Shown here piece by piece: positions 8,151 to 17,851 of a stretch of 64,000 nt of DNA. Position 1 is the first letter of the stretch. Every line of letters starts with the position of its first letter. Source of the DNA: Marinomonas posidonica IVIA-Po-181 (lineage in GTDB: Bacteria; Pseudomonadota; Gammaproteobacteria; Pseudomonadales; Marinomonadaceae); the NCBI RefSeq assembly GCF_000214215.1, contig NC_015559.1:62001-126000 (forward strand), in the 5' to 3' direction. A model generated the notes under the pieces. That model was not told the DNA's origin, ran no database searches, and saw only the letters and a list, made by a program, of their open reading frames with translations. Made by a program: the position numbers and the translations under genes.

Positions 8151-9142
8151 TGAATTGTAGATTTTCTTATTTTAAGGTTAACAGGAAGCATAATTTTCTG
8201 ATTTATATCGATGTTGGCTTTTTTTATAAAAGATATCATTGTTTTAATAGCCACTTCTGCAATCTCCTCTATTGGTTGGGCGATTGTAGTGATAGGAGGG
8301 AATACATAAGACGCCATTGGAGTATCATCAAAGCCTGTAACGGATAAGTCTTCTGGAATATTTATTCCTAATTCTCTTGCCGCGTGTAAAACACCAATAG
8401 CAGCAATGTCACTTGTTGCAATAATAGCAGTAGGACGAGGTGAAAAGCTGAGAGCCTCGTTTGCTAATGATTCACAAGCCCAAACGCTATGTTTTGAACC
8501 AAGAATAGTGTTTGGAACTTTTATACCCGCTTTCTTACAAGTTTCAATTGCGCCTTCAGTGCGTAATTTAACTGGCTCAGATTGATCTGGCGCTCCAATG
8601 ATAGAAATAGATTGATGTCCCAGGCTAATAAGATGCTCTGCGGCAAGCCTTCCGCCTTCGAAATGATCTGCTCTAACAAATGGAACATCTAATCCTATTA
8701 ATTGACGGTCTAATGCCAGAACTGGAATATTTGCATTTTGAAGCTTTGTAAATGCGGCACTCTCATTTCCAACTGAGGCGACCATTACACCAGCTACTTT
8801 TTGATTTAATAGCATTTCAATGTATTTTGCTTCGTGCTTCGTATCCTCCGCAGTTGAGCAAATCATTGTTTGATAGCCTTGAGCGAACAACATCTGTTCT
8901 AGTTTATGTGCTAGACGAGCAAAAAAGTCCACTTTAATCGATGGCACTAAAATACCAATAAGATTGCTTTTTCCGCTTCGTAGCGTTCTAGCGCCAATAT
9001 TGGGAGTATATCCTAACTCTATAATAGCTTTTTCGATCCGTAGCCGTGTTGTATTCGATACGTAGCCACTTTTGTTAATGACTCTAGATACGGTAGAAGC
9101 TCCAGCACCTGATAGGCGAGCAATGTCTTTTATAGTGGCCAT
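8138..9142 (-). CDS. LacI-family transcriptional regulator
   Basis: A 334-residue repressor. The N-terminal LacI helix-turn-helix (IKDIARLSGAGASTVSRVINKSG) and hinge (YTPNIGARTLRSGKSN) are followed by a periplasmic-binding-protein-like sensor domain opening with LIGILVPSI. It sits at the end of the sugar operon, convergent with it, and is the obvious ligand for the two operators at 822-837 and 900-914. The effector is probably the pathway's sugar or a phosphorylated intermediate. I see no copy of the operator in front of the gene itself, so autoregulation is not supported. Confidence 0.88.
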   Translation of the reverse strand: MATIKDIARLSGAGASTVSRVINKSGYVSNTTRLRIEKAIIELGYTPNIGARTLRSGKSNLIGILVPSIKVDFFARLAHKLEQMLFAQGYQTMICSTAEDTKHEAKYIEMLLNQKVAGVMVASVGNESAAFTKLQNANIPVLALDRQLIGLDVPFVRADHFEGGRLAAEHLISLGHQSISIIGAPDQSEPVKLRTEGAIETCKKAGIKVPNTILGSKHSVWACESLANEALSFSPRPTAIIATSDIAAIGVLHAARELGINIPEDLSVTGFDDTPMASYVFPPITTIAQPIEEIAEVAIKTMISFIKKANIDINQKIMLPVNLKIRKSTIQNKQ

Positions 9143-9353
9143 GAATCTTTATCCGAATAAATAACCCTACATTCTATCTTTTTGACAGCATACGTGCCAT
9201 TAGAACCTTACGGGAATACCTTAAACCACGAGCAGTCATATCCAGTCAGATCATAGATAATATCTTGGTTTTAAATCGAATCTTATTTGCATTCTCTTCT
9301 ATGCATTTTTAATGGAATGTTACCTCTGTCCAAGAATTAAGAAAGCCTTAGTG

Positions 9354-10001
9354 TTAGAAAGCCTTTGGTGGCTTTGCTGGGGCAAAGTTCTGTTGTTGAA
9401 TTGGGTCCGTCTGGGGAGCGCCCCAATGCCTTTCTAAAGGTACAACGCCAGCCCACACTGGCCAATCAATATCGGCTGCGTCGTCGATTGGTGGCTCAGC
9501 ACGGAATTTAACGGATGCTTCTTCTATTTTAATGCGTACTACCCCAGTGGCTTTAATTTCGCTTTCATTCACTGGTCGCAATTCTTCCCACCGTCCTGGG
9601 CTTACCTTGTCTAAGAAGAGTTTAAATTGACGCACTTTCTCTTCTTTATCATCAACTAACTCTGGGACACCAAATAAGGTAACGGAGCGATAGTTCACCG
9701 AGTGATGCATGGCAGAACGCGCTAATACCAAGCCATCTAATAAGCTAATATTGATACAAACCTTTTCTGGTTTGTCTATTGGTCCTTTGACATTGCGAGC
9801 TTTGGAATGAGCGTGCCAATAGAAGTAATCGCCTTCGCGCCAGTGGCTGGTGGGTGTCACAAATACTTGGCCATCTTTTGTTTGGCCAACATGGCACATT
9901 AATGCCGCATCAATAATGTCTAATGCTAGGTCTTTATCGTGTGAGGCTCTGTTCGGCCCTCTTTTTACTTTGCTTAATGGTGTTTCAAGTGTTTGGGTCA
10001 T
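9354..10001 (-). CDS. Pyridoxamine 5'-phosphate oxidase-family flavin-binding protein
   Basis: A 215-residue protein of the split-barrel FMN-binding superfamily (NimA-like, PF12900 type). Recognisable elements are the early strand CHVGQTKDGQVFVTPTSHWREGDYFYWH and the later block SVTLFGVPELV. The C-terminal WAGVVPLERHWG segment is shared by this subfamily. GAGGC precedes the start at a usable distance. Family members bind FMN, F420 or haem and reduce small molecules. It neighbours a GNAT and a MocR regulator, a grouping common around MocR genes, and may be a MocR target. Confidence 0.75.
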   Translation of the reverse strand: MTQTLETPLSKVKRGPNRASHDKDLALDIIDAALMCHVGQTKDGQVFVTPTSHWREGDYFYWHAHSKARNVKGPIDKPEKVCINISLLDGLVLARSAMHHSVNYRSVTLFGVPELVDDKEEKVRQFKLFLDKVSPGRWEELRPVNESEIKATGVVRIKIEEASVKFRAEPPIDDAADIDWPVWAGVVPLERHWGAPQTDPIQQQNFAPAKPPKAF

Positions 10002-10020
10002 GGCTGCCTCTTAACGTTGG

Positions 10021-10470
10021 TTAAAGGTCTAATGTGTAATAAAAACTGGGACTCTTAATAAAGCCGACTTTTTCATATAGAGCTTGTGCTGGTAAGTTCT
10101 TTGCTGAGGTTTCTAGCATTAACCCTCGTGCGCTAGTTTGTTGAGCTAGCGATTTGGCTGCCTCTATTAATTTTTCTGCAATACCTTGTTTTCTATAGCT
10201 TTCGTCAACAAATAGGTCGTTTAAAAGCCAGAGCTTTTTCATGCCGGTTGAGGTGAAAAGTGGGTAGAGCTGAACAAACCCTGCTATCTCTTTATTCTGC
10301 TTGCCCGTTTCAGCGATAAAAATAATGGACTCCTGTTGCTCCATGCGAGCCTTTATAAAGTCGGTGGCTAATACTGTGTTATTTTCGCATTGATAAAAGT
10401 GTCTATATTGCTCAAACATTGAGACAACAGCTGCTAGGTCTTCTAATTCTGCTTGGCGAATGTTGATCAC
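10021..10470 (-). CDS. GNAT family N-acetyltransferase
   Basis: A 149-residue GNAT protein. I start it at GTG 10470, after AAAGGAAATATTACC. The longer open frame to 10632 would add a hydrophobic stretch foreign to the family and run into the divergent regulator. The acetyl-CoA loop is visible as VDESYRKQGIAEKLI, and the C-terminal LPAQALYEKVGF is typical. The amine substrate is unknown. It is divergent from the MocR gene, which could regulate it from the shared 127-bp spacer. Confidence 0.8.
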   Translation of the reverse strand: MINIRQAELEDLAAVVSMFEQYRHFYQCENNTVLATDFIKARMEQQESIIFIAETGKQNKEIAGFVQLYPLFTSTGMKKLWLLNDLFVDESYRKQGIAEKLIEAAKSLAQQTSARGLMLETSAKNLPAQALYEKVGFIKSPSFYYTLDL

Positions 10471-10597
10471 GGTAATATTTCCTTTTAGTAAAAAGAGTTT
10501 TGAGTACGTCTGGGTACACTGGTATAAATAAGAATATGCAAATCTGGTCCTTTTAAAAATAGCCAGAATGATTATAAAAAATAAGGCCAGATATCGA

Positions 10598-12091
10598 ATG
10601 AAGTATGCTATTGCCAGTTTACGCTTATCCATAGAGGACGAAGGCGGACCTTACTACCAACAACTGATAAGTCAGATTCAGCAAGGCATTGCGTCTGGTG
10701 AATTGGCGGTTGGTGATAAGCTGCCCTCTTCGCGGCTACTGGCAACGTCTTTAGGGGTGTCCAGAAGCACCACATCCAGAGCTTATGATCAATTGATTGC
10801 GGAAGGCATTCTGGTCAGTGAATTAAAGCGTGGGGTATTTGTGGCCCCGCAATTGGCTTATCGAGCAGAGAGGAAGGTACCTCGAAGGGAGACGTCAACG
10901 CTGTCTAATAAAAACCATCTCGCACCTTCTCATAAGAGCCAATATGTTACATTTGATGCGGGTGTTGACGTTGAGGTTTTCCCCAGTAAAGAATGGGCGG
11001 CTAGTATGCGACGCAGCTGGCTTAAGCCGGATTATCATGTGATGCAAGGCGGTTATCTTACGGGCTACCCGCCGCTTAAAACGGCTTTAGTGGACTATCT
11101 ATACCGCGTTCGAGGGTTAGACTGTTGTGCAGAACAAATTATCATTACCGCCGGTAACCGAGATTCGCTGCAACTTCTGCAGCATGCTTTGTCATCGATT
11201 GATGGTGGTGCGGTGAATTGGTGGTTAGAAGAACCGACCTATCCACCGATTTGGCAAGCGTTTGGGCAACACTCAAACATACAATCAATTGCTACTGATC
11301 ATGAAGGCCCGTGTTTAGTTGAGCCCATTCAGGGCGAAAATGTCGCCATCCTGACGCCCAATCGCCAATACCCGCTTGGCACCTCGATTAGCTCCCAGCG
11401 TCGCCAAAAGTGGCTGCAAACATTGCAAGAAGAGTCTTCTCCTTGGTGGGTGATTGAGGATGATTACGACAACGAATTTGTCTATCAGGGGCGTATGGAA
11501 GTGCCTTTCATGCAAAGTGCACAGGCTCATGAAGCATCGAGAAATAAGGTGTTTTTCGTGGGGAGTTTCTCAAAAGTCTTGTTTCGAGGGCTGAGATTGG
11601 GATTCATCGTCGCACCGATGGCGCACGTCACATTACTGGAACAAATTCAATCTAGAATCGGTATGTCAGCTTCGTTGCCAATGCAACCTGTTGTTGCGGA
11701 TTTCTTGATCCAGGGCAATTTTGATCGACATTTAAATCGTATGCGTCGTCATTATCGACTTAAAAGAGATATGCTTTTAGCGCTTTTGTCTGAGTATTTG
11801 TCGGCTTGGTTTGATTGGAAGAAGCCAAGAGGCGGTATGCATGTGTTGATTGAGTTTAAGCCCGAGTGGCGTCGACCTCAAAATGGACAGCAAGCATTAG
11901 ACTGTATCGTCGCGGAACGATTGCAGCAAGATTCTATCAGCTTGTCGCCCTTGTCTTTGCATTATCGACATGTCATGAATGCGAAGGTGGGGTTTGTATT
12001 GGGGTTCAGTGGTATTGATGAATCGACCATGAAGCACCTTTTAATCACCATGCGGTCGGTTTTGTTAAAGATGTTTAAAAACGCCAGCTGA
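10598..12091 (+). CDS. MocR/PdxR-type regulator (GntR HTH fused to aminotransferase fold)
   Basis: A 497-residue fusion. An N-terminal GntR winged helix (GDKLPSSRLLATSLGVSRSTTSRAYDQL, about residues 43-70) is joined to a class I aminotransferase-like domain. Lys326 in SFSK is the expected PLP-binding lysine and is present; DDYDNEF supplies the aspartate that contacts the pyridine ring. The start at 10598 is a choice: an in-frame ATG at 10568 exists but neither has a strong ribosome site. MocR proteins often respond to PLP or amino acids and control adjacent divergent genes, here GNAT and the PPOX protein. Confidence 0.85.
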   Translation: MKYAIASLRLSIEDEGGPYYQQLISQIQQGIASGELAVGDKLPSSRLLATSLGVSRSTTSRAYDQLIAEGILVSELKRGVFVAPQLAYRAERKVPRRETSTLSNKNHLAPSHKSQYVTFDAGVDVEVFPSKEWAASMRRSWLKPDYHVMQGGYLTGYPPLKTALVDYLYRVRGLDCCAEQIIITAGNRDSLQLLQHALSSIDGGAVNWWLEEPTYPPIWQAFGQHSNIQSIATDHEGPCLVEPIQGENVAILTPNRQYPLGTSISSQRRQKWLQTLQEESSPWWVIEDDYDNEFVYQGRMEVPFMQSAQAHEASRNKVFFVGSFSKVLFRGLRLGFIVAPMAHVTLLEQIQSRIGMSASLPMQPVVADFLIQGNFDRHLNRMRRHYRLKRDMLLALLSEYLSAWFDWKKPRGGMHVLIEFKPEWRRPQNGQQALDCIVAERLQQDSISLSPLSLHYRHVMNAKVGFVLGFSGIDESTMKHLLITMRSVLLKMFKNAS

Positions 12092-12186
12092 CGTCTACTG
12101 GCGCAGCAGGCTCCCGATCTTGATTGTAGAATGTGATTTTTGTAAAAATTCGGTGAAGCAAGTGACAACAAAGGCTAAACTAGACT

Positions 12187-12215
12187 TTGTGTGATTGTTC
12201 GGTTTTTGGTATATT
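12187..12215 (+). promoter_or_regulatory. Candidate promoter of the cyo operon
   Basis: TTGTGT (12187-12192) and TATATT (12210-12215) are separated by 17 bp. Transcription would begin near 12222 and give a leader of about 520 nt before cyoA. No clear ANR/FNR dyad is visible next to it. Confidence 0.5.
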
Positions 12216-12317
12216 CCGCACACCGTAATTTGTGCTTAGTGGCTAAAACGTCGCTATCAAGGGTACGATAACGTGGAAATTGGATAATTAGATTGAGCCA
12301 GTTGCCTGGCGTGTTGC

Positions 12318-12359
12318 TCCTTTAAAATCTTAATAAACATAAGGCTTTAAAGGAATTTT
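12318..12359 (+). promoter_or_regulatory. Hairpin with U-tract in the cyo leader
   Basis: TCCTTTAAA (12318-12326) and TTTAAAGGA (12346-12354) pair across a 19-nt loop and are followed by ATTTTT. The stem is AU-rich and so weak as a terminator. It could be the end of a small leader RNA or part of a larger leader fold. Confidence 0.4.
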
Positions 12360-12670
12360 TGTATCTAAGGCACGCAGGAAAACAAACGGATATTAAGCTC
12401 TCTGTTATACAAGTTGACTATAGTATTACTGGTTAGATGTGGGTCTGCTATGACCGATATCAACCTTTGCTCGCCAAATTTGGCCATTCGCTGTCTTCGT
12501 GATTGCTTTGTGGGAAAGCAGTTAATCGAGTTGTGGCTCGATTCACGGAACGAATGTTGAGTACCTTTTTCAGATTTAGGTGATCCAAAAGAATCGTTAT
12601 TGCGTTAATTAACTTTAGCCAAGTAATGATTCTTATGCTGTTTTCAGTGTGGTGATCTTTACTGAAATAC

Positions 12671-12687
12671 CCGGCTAGGCCGGATTT
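12671..12687 (+). promoter_or_regulatory. Short GC-rich hairpin upstream of cyoA
   Basis: CCGGC-TAG-GCCGG followed by ATTTT. It is small (5 bp) but entirely GC and stands immediately before a second, longer hairpin. Together the two resemble a two-state leader. Confidence 0.4.
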
Positions 12688-12692
12688 TCGTT

Positions 12693-12721
12693 CTGTTACT
12701 TGATGGTCAAGTAGCAGTTTT
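12693..12721 (+). terminator. Terminator-like hairpin just before cyoA (possible attenuator)
   Basis: CTGTTACTTGA (12693-12703) and TCAAGTAGCAG (12707-12717) form an 11-bp stem with one G-U pair, a TGG loop and TTTT directly after. It ends about 20 bp before the cyoA start. Either it is a conditional attenuator of the oxidase operon, or the oxidase promoter lies downstream and the hairpin ends an upstream RNA. Confidence 0.5.
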
Positions 12722-12741
12722 GTGAACCTCGGGGTTAGAGG

Positions 12742-13803
12742 ATGATTCTCTTGTTAACTCGTATCCTAAGTAAAGTCGCTTTGGCGCTAATGGTGGGCTT
12801 GCTCGCCGGTTGTCAGGGTGGTGTGCTCGATCCAAAGGGGCAGGTTGGTATTGAAGAGAAGCAACTTATTATTGTTGCTACTCTATTAATGCTACTTGTG
12901 GTGATTCCTGTGATCTTCATGACATTGTATTTCGCTTGGAAATACCGTGAAGGTCGTGATGAAATCTACGAACCTAAGTGGTCGCACTCCACAAAAATTG
13001 AAACTATTGTTTGGGCCATTCCAATCGTAATTGTCATCGTTCTTGGTGTGATTACTTGGAAATCTACTCATGCATTGGACCCTTACAAGCCTTTGAAGTC
13101 GGATAAAGAACACATCAATGTCCAGGTTGTTTCGATGAACTGGAAATGGTTGTTTATCTATCCGGACCTTGGTATCGCTTCTGTGAACGAGCTGAGATTC
13201 CCAGCCAATGTTCCTGTTGCGTTCAAGATTTCTTCCGAAGGTACAATGAACTCATTCTTTATCCCTCAGTTGGGTAGCCAGATCTACTCAATGGCAGGCA
13301 TGGTGACAAAACTGCACTTGATTGCGAATGAGCCAGGTACATTTGATGGCATATCTTCAAACTACAGTGGTGCTGGGTTTACCGGCATGAAATTCAAAGC
13401 CATCGCGACTGAAACAGAAGCGGACTTTGATGCTTGGGTTGAAGGTGTGAAAGCTGAGTCAATTGCTGGGTCAATCAACAACGGCATATTGGATCAGGCT
13501 TCTTATGAAGCGCTTGCTGAATTCGATCTAGATGCTCATCATCACGAACCTACTCCAGTTCAATACTACAATTCAATTAAATCAAGTGTTTTCATGGACA
13601 ATGTAATGAAGTTCATGAAAGATCACGGCAAAGTTGAGTTGCTTAAAGGAACTGTTTTTGATTCTAAAATGATTCACGATAATTCGGCTCATGGCAACAT
13701 GAACCATGGTGAAATGAATCATGAGGAAATGGACCACAGTGATATGAATCATGACGAGTCTCAACACTCATCGCATGATATGCATACGGAGGCTGATAAA
13801 TAA
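12742..13803 (+). CDS. cyoA: Cytochrome bo3 ubiquinol oxidase subunit II, with Met/His-rich tail
   Basis: A 353-residue lipoprotein subunit. The signal peptide ends in LLAGC, so Cys24 should be lipidated. Two membrane helices follow (about residues 38-60 and 82-102), then a cupredoxin domain. The CuA cysteine motif is absent and the ubiquinol-oxidase pattern [12 protein letters not shown] is present, so the donor is quinol. Residues 313-353 are unusual: eight His and five Met, including four M-x-H-x-x units at 320-339, in a periplasm-facing tail that I do not know from E. coli CyoA. It is the first gene of cyoABCDE and overlaps cyoB by TAATG. Confidence 0.93.
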   Translation: MILLLTRILSKVALALMVGLLAGCQGGVLDPKGQVGIEEKQLIIVATLLMLLVVIPVIFMTLYFAWKYREGRDEIYEPKWSHSTKIETIVWAIPIVIVIVLGVITWKSTHALDPYKPLKSDKEHINVQVVSMNWKWLFIYPDLGIASVNELRFPANVPVAFKISSEGTMNSFFIPQLGSQIYSMAGMVTKLHLIANEPGTFDGISSNYSGAGFTGMKFKAIATETEADFDAWVEGVKAESIAGSINNGILDQASYEALAEFDLDAHHHEPTPVQYYNSIKSSVFMDNVMKFMKDHGKVELLKGTVFDSKMIHDNSAHGNMNHGEMNHEEMDHSDMNHDESQHSSHDMHTEADK

Positions 13804-15782
13804 TGTCTGGTTTCTTAGGCAAACTTTCTATGGAAGCAATTCCACATGATCCTATTGTCATCACCACCTTGTGTGTTGTTGCTGTAGTCGCTTGTGTTGT
13901 CGCATTCCTGGTTCTAAAAAATAATTTGTTGGGCGTTCTGTGGCGCGATTGGTTGACCTCGGTTGACCATAAAAAGCTTGGTATCATGTACATTGTGTTG
14001 GCTTTGATCATGCTATTGCGTGGTTTTGCCGATGCCATCATGATGCGTTTGCAGCTTGCGCTCGCAACCAGCGGTGATCCAGGTTATCTACCGCCACACC
14101 ATTACGACCAGATCTTTACTGCTCACGGTGTCATTATGATCATCTTTATGGCTATGCCATTTATGATTGGTTTGATGAACATTGTCGTGCCACTACAGAT
14201 CGGTGCACGTGACGTTGCCTTCCCATTCTTGAACAACTTAAGTTTCTGGTTGGCTGCATCTGGTGCGATCTTGGTAAACATCTCTCTTGGCCTTGGTGAG
14301 TTCGCTAAGACAGGTTGGGTGGCTTATCCGCCTCTTGCTGGATTGGAATACAGTCCGGGTGTTGGGGTTGATTACTACATATGGGCGTTGCAGATATCTG
14401 GTATCGGTACGACCTTGACGGCAGTTAACTTCTTGGCAACTGTCTTCAAAATGCGTACTCCTGGTATGAAATTGATGGACATGCCGATCTTTACTTGGAC
14501 CTGTACTTGGGCCAACATTCTGATCGCTGCTTCGTTCCCAATTTTGACTGCTGTATTGGCGATGTTGACATTAGACCGTTACCTAGACTTCCACTTCTTT
14601 ACGAATGATGGCGGTGGTAACTCAATGATGTATATCAACCTGTTCTGGGCATGGGGTCACCCTGAGGTGTACATCCTAGTGCTGCCAGCGTTTGGTATCT
14701 TCTCTGAAGTCGTCTCTACCTTTACTGGTAAGCGTCTGTTTGGTTACAAATCAATGGTTTGGGCAACGGCTTCGATTTCCATTCTTGGATTTATCGTATG
14801 GTTGCACCACTTCTTTACCATGGGTTCAAGTGCCAATGTGAATGCCTTCTTTGGTGTGATGACAATGATCATTGCCGTACCAACGGGTGTGAAACTGTTT
14901 AACTGGTTGTTCACTATGTACCGTGGTCGTCTTCGTATGACGGTACCAGTTCTTTGGACACTGGGTTTCATGGTGACCTTCACCATTGGTGGGATGACAG
15001 GTGTTCTTCTAGCGGTTCCTGGTGCTGACTATGTGTTGCACAACAGCTTGTTCTTGATTGCTCACTTCCACAACACCATCATTGGTGGTGCGGTATTTGG
15101 CTACTTAGCTGGTTTTGCTTTCTGGTTCCCGAAAGCGATGGGCTTCCACTTGAACGTGAAATTGGGCAAAGCGGCATTCTGGTGCTGGTTGGTTGGTTTC
15201 TTCCTAGCCTTCATGCCTCTCTACGTATTGGGCTTCTTGGGAATGACTCGTCGTTTGAACCACACAGATAACCCAGACTGGAACATTTGGTTGTACATTG
15301 CTCTAGTGGGTGCGGTTGTTATCTTCGCCGGTATTGGTTGTCAGCTTCTGCAGTTGTTCGTGAGCTTCCGTGATCGCAAACAAAACCTTGATACAACGGG
15401 TGATCCTTGGGATGGTCATACACTTGAGTGGTCGACTTCATCGCCTCCACAGTACTACAACTTTGCTGAGCTGCCTGTTGTTTCCGATATCGATGCTTTC
15501 ACCGATATGAAAGAAAAAGGCACGGCTTACCAACGTAAAGCAAGCTATGCGCCAATCCACATGCCGAAAAATACCTCTGCTGGTATTATTATCGGTGGCC
15601 TAATTACCGCATTTGGTTTTGCGATGATCTGGCACATTTGGTGGTTAGCAATCCTAGGTTTTGCGGGTTCTATCGTAACCTTCATCATTCGTGCTTACAC
15701 GAAAGACGTTGACTACTACGTACAGCCTGATGAAATCGCTCAAATCGAAAATGAGCACCTAGATAACGTGGCTAAGGGGTAA
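13803..15782 (+). CDS. cyoB: Cytochrome bo3 ubiquinol oxidase subunit I
   Basis: The 659-residue catalytic subunit of the haem-copper oxidase, with about fifteen membrane helices. The metal ligands are all visible: His in TAHGVIM (low-spin haem), the WGHPEVY block (CuB His cross-linked to Tyr, with the proton-channel Glu), the HH pair in WLHHFFT (CuB), and HFHNT (high-spin and low-spin haem ligands). It reduces O2 to water and pumps protons. The length matches the family. Its start overlaps the cyoA stop by TAATG. Confidence 0.96.
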   Translation: MSGFLGKLSMEAIPHDPIVITTLCVVAVVACVVAFLVLKNNLLGVLWRDWLTSVDHKKLGIMYIVLALIMLLRGFADAIMMRLQLALATSGDPGYLPPHHYDQIFTAHGVIMIIFMAMPFMIGLMNIVVPLQIGARDVAFPFLNNLSFWLAASGAILVNISLGLGEFAKTGWVAYPPLAGLEYSPGVGVDYYIWALQISGIGTTLTAVNFLATVFKMRTPGMKLMDMPIFTWTCTWANILIAASFPILTAVLAMLTLDRYLDFHFFTNDGGGNSMMYINLFWAWGHPEVYILVLPAFGIFSEVVSTFTGKRLFGYKSMVWATASISILGFIVWLHHFFTMGSSANVNAFFGVMTMIIAVPTGVKLFNWLFTMYRGRLRMTVPVLWTLGFMVTFTIGGMTGVLLAVPGADYVLHNSLFLIAHFHNTIIGGAVFGYLAGFAFWFPKAMGFHLNVKLGKAAFWCWLVGFFLAFMPLYVLGFLGMTRRLNHTDNPDWNIWLYIALVGAVVIFAGIGCQLLQLFVSFRDRKQNLDTTGDPWDGHTLEWSTSSPPQYYNFAELPVVSDIDAFTDMKEKGTAYQRKASYAPIHMPKNTSAGIIIGGLITAFGFAMIWHIWWLAILGFAGSIVTFIIRAYTKDVDYYVQPDEIAQIENEHLDNVAKG

Positions 15783-15784
15783 TC

Positions 15785-16408
15785 ATGAGTACTGCACATA
15801 TGAATACGCACGATGCTCACGAAGCGGGTGCACATCACGACGAGCACCATGATACTGGTGGCAACACGGTATTTGGGTTCTGGTTATACTTAATGACGGA
15901 CTGCTTGTTGTTCGCATCCGTCTTTGCGACTTACGCTGTGCTCTTTATGAACACAGCGGGAGGCGCATCTGGTAAAGAAATTTTTGAGTTGGACTTTGTT
16001 CTAGCGGAAACCGCAGCGCTACTTGTTTCAAGTATCACTTACGGTTTCGCTATGATCTGTGCGCACAACAAGAACAAGAAAGGCACACTAGGCTGGTTGC
16101 TAGTGACTTTCGTTTTGGGTGCCATGTTCATCGCAATGGAAATTTATGAGTTCCATCACCTGATTGTTCACGGTCATGGACCTCAGACGAGTGCTTTCTT
16201 GTCTGCCTTCTTTACTCTTGTGGGTACTCACGGTCTTCACGTAACCGCTGGTTTGATTTGGATGTTCGTAATGATCATCGAAGTCATAAAAACCGGTCTT
16301 ACTAGCCGTGCTGTAACACGTTTAAGCTGCCTAAGTTTGTTCTGGCATTTCTTAGACGTTGTTTGGATTTGTGTATTCACCGTTGTTTATCTGATGGGGG
16401 CGATCTAA
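15785..16408 (+). CDS. cyoC: Cytochrome bo3 ubiquinol oxidase subunit III
   Basis: A 207-residue membrane protein with five hydrophobic segments, the size and topology of CyoC. The N-terminal 25 residues are His-rich ([19 protein letters not shown]), more so than usual. The family signature [13 protein letters not shown] and the later GTHGLHV and WHFLDVVWI blocks are present. AAGGGGTAATC precedes the start, 2 bp after cyoB. The cyoD start overlaps its stop by TAATG. Confidence 0.94.
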   Translation: MSTAHMNTHDAHEAGAHHDEHHDTGGNTVFGFWLYLMTDCLLFASVFATYAVLFMNTAGGASGKEIFELDFVLAETAALLVSSITYGFAMICAHNKNKKGTLGWLLVTFVLGAMFIAMEIYEFHHLIVHGHGPQTSAFLSAFFTLVGTHGLHVTAGLIWMFVMIIEVIKTGLTSRAVTRLSCLSLFWHFLDVVWICVFTVVYLMGAI

Positions 16409-16728
16409 TGAGCGATCATTCTTCTGAAGCACATTCACACGGTAGCGTTAAGTCTTACCTAACTGGCTTTATTTGGTCAGTGATCCTGACGGGTATTCCT
16501 TTCTGGATGGTGATGACGGAAGCGTTTGATAAAGGTCCAACTTACATCACGATCGTGGTGTTGGCTGTTATTCAGATTTTTGTACACTTGAAGTACTTCC
16601 TTCATTTGGACTTCTCTGATCAAGGCAAATTGGATACTTATTCATTTATCTTTTCAGCTGTCATCATTGTCATGGTTGTTGCGTTGTCCGTATGGATTAT
16701 CTACGCATCCAACGCCATGATGATGTAA
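16408..16728 (+). CDS. cyoD: Cytochrome bo3 ubiquinol oxidase subunit IV
   Basis: A 106-residue protein with three membrane helices, as in CyoD, which assists assembly of the CuB site. VHLKYFLHLDFS is the recognisable conserved block. I start it at 16408, overlapping the cyoC stop by TAATG; the frame is open further upstream, but the protein before this Met reads antiparallel to nothing known and lies within cyoC. Confidence 0.93.
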   Translation: MSDHSSEAHSHGSVKSYLTGFIWSVILTGIPFWMVMTEAFDKGPTYITIVVLAVIQIFVHLKYFLHLDFSDQGKLDTYSFIFSAVIIVMVVALSVWIIYASNAMMM

Positions 16729-16780
16729 GCCGAGTTGATTGTGATGATGCGGAAATTAAACCGCGAAGGGAGCCCTAAAG

Positions 16781-17671
16781 ATGTTTAAGCGTTACTTACA
16801 GGTAACTAAGCCTGGCATCATTATGGGCAACCTTATATCTGTTGCGGGTGGCTTTTTCTTAGCCGCTCGTGGCGATATCGATTGGATGCTGATGTTAATG
16901 ACGGTCATTGGCTTGTCGTTAGTTGTCGCCTCTGGTTGTGCCATCAACAATTACATCGATCGTGACATTGATGCCAAAATGAAGCGTACACGTAATCGTG
17001 TGACGGTGAATGGTGAAATGTCCGGTAAAGCCGCATTTTTTCACGGTGTGGTGCTGGGTGTGATTGGATTTGCTTTGTTGTCGTATTTCACTAACTGGGT
17101 AGCGGTTGCTTTTGCTGTCTTCGGTTACGTGGTCTACGTTGGCTTATATACCTTATACTTCAAGCGTAAGTCTGTTTACGGTACTTTCATTGGTAGTCTA
17201 TCTGGCGCTGTTCCTCCCGTGGTGGGATATTGCGCAGCAGCAGGCCAATTTGATGCCGGCGCAGCTATTTTGTTGACCATGTTCAGCATTTGGCAAATGC
17301 CACATTCTTATGCGATTGCGATTTTTCGTTTTGATGATTATAAAGCGGCTGGCATTCCTGTTCTGCCTGTTTCGCAAGGTATTGCCAAAGCGAAGCGTCA
17401 TATCATCTTGCACATAGCAGCGTTTGCTGTTGTCGCGGCATTATTGCCACTGGCGGGATACGTCGGTATTGGTTTTATGGTCGTGGCTTTGTCGACTAGC
17501 CTTTGGTGGTTGGCAATGGCATTAAGAGGATATCGTGCTGACATTGATTTAAACGGTTGGGCACGACAAGTGTTCTTCTTTTCAATCATTACTGTGACAG
17601 CCTTGAGCGTAACAATGGCGATTGATTTTAATGAAGTGTCACCAGATTTATTGGTGTTATCGGCACATTAA
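16781..17671 (+). CDS. cyoE: Protohaem IX farnesyltransferase (haem O synthase)
   Basis: A 296-residue UbiA-family prenyltransferase with about nine helices. It adds a farnesyl group to protohaem to make the haem O used by CyoB. The first Asp-rich motif [15 protein letters not shown] (polyprenyl diphosphate/Mg binding) is intact, as are R-T-R-N-R and the mid-protein [20 protein letters not shown] block. It follows cyoD after a 52-bp gap with AGGGAG before the start. A strong terminator closes the operon 13 bp after the stop. Confidence 0.95.
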   Translation: MFKRYLQVTKPGIIMGNLISVAGGFFLAARGDIDWMLMLMTVIGLSLVVASGCAINNYIDRDIDAKMKRTRNRVTVNGEMSGKAAFFHGVVLGVIGFALLSYFTNWVAVAFAVFGYVVYVGLYTLYFKRKSVYGTFIGSLSGAVPPVVGYCAAAGQFDAGAAILLTMFSIWQMPHSYAIAIFRFDDYKAAGIPVLPVSQGIAKAKRHIILHIAAFAVVAALLPLAGYVGIGFMVVALSTSLWWLAMALRGYRADIDLNGWARQVFFFSIITVTALSVTMAIDFNEVSPDLLVLSAH

Positions 17672-17684
17672 ATTTGATTGATTG

Positions 17685-17713
17685 AAAACGGGCTCAAATG
17701 AGCCCGTTTTTAT
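17685..17713 (+). terminator. Rho-independent terminator of cyoABCDE
   Basis: Perfect 11-bp arms AAAACGGGCTC (17685-17695) and GAGCCCGTTTT (17700-17710) enclose AAAT and run into further T residues. Confidence 0.93.
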
Positions 17714-17851
17714 TTTCCCCTTCCCCAAGTTGATAACTTCCCATTTCCCACATTATTGGGTATTTTGAATACCACCTAAGTCGTTGTTTCAATATTAAAC
17801 AAGCCTTGTGCCAAGACGACGTTGATTGCTACTCCAATGAAGGACGAAGAA

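Noticed and set aside
10471-10632. N-terminal extension of the GNAT gene
   Set aside because: GTG 10470 has a good ribosome site and gives the family opening; the extension would cross the MocR start.
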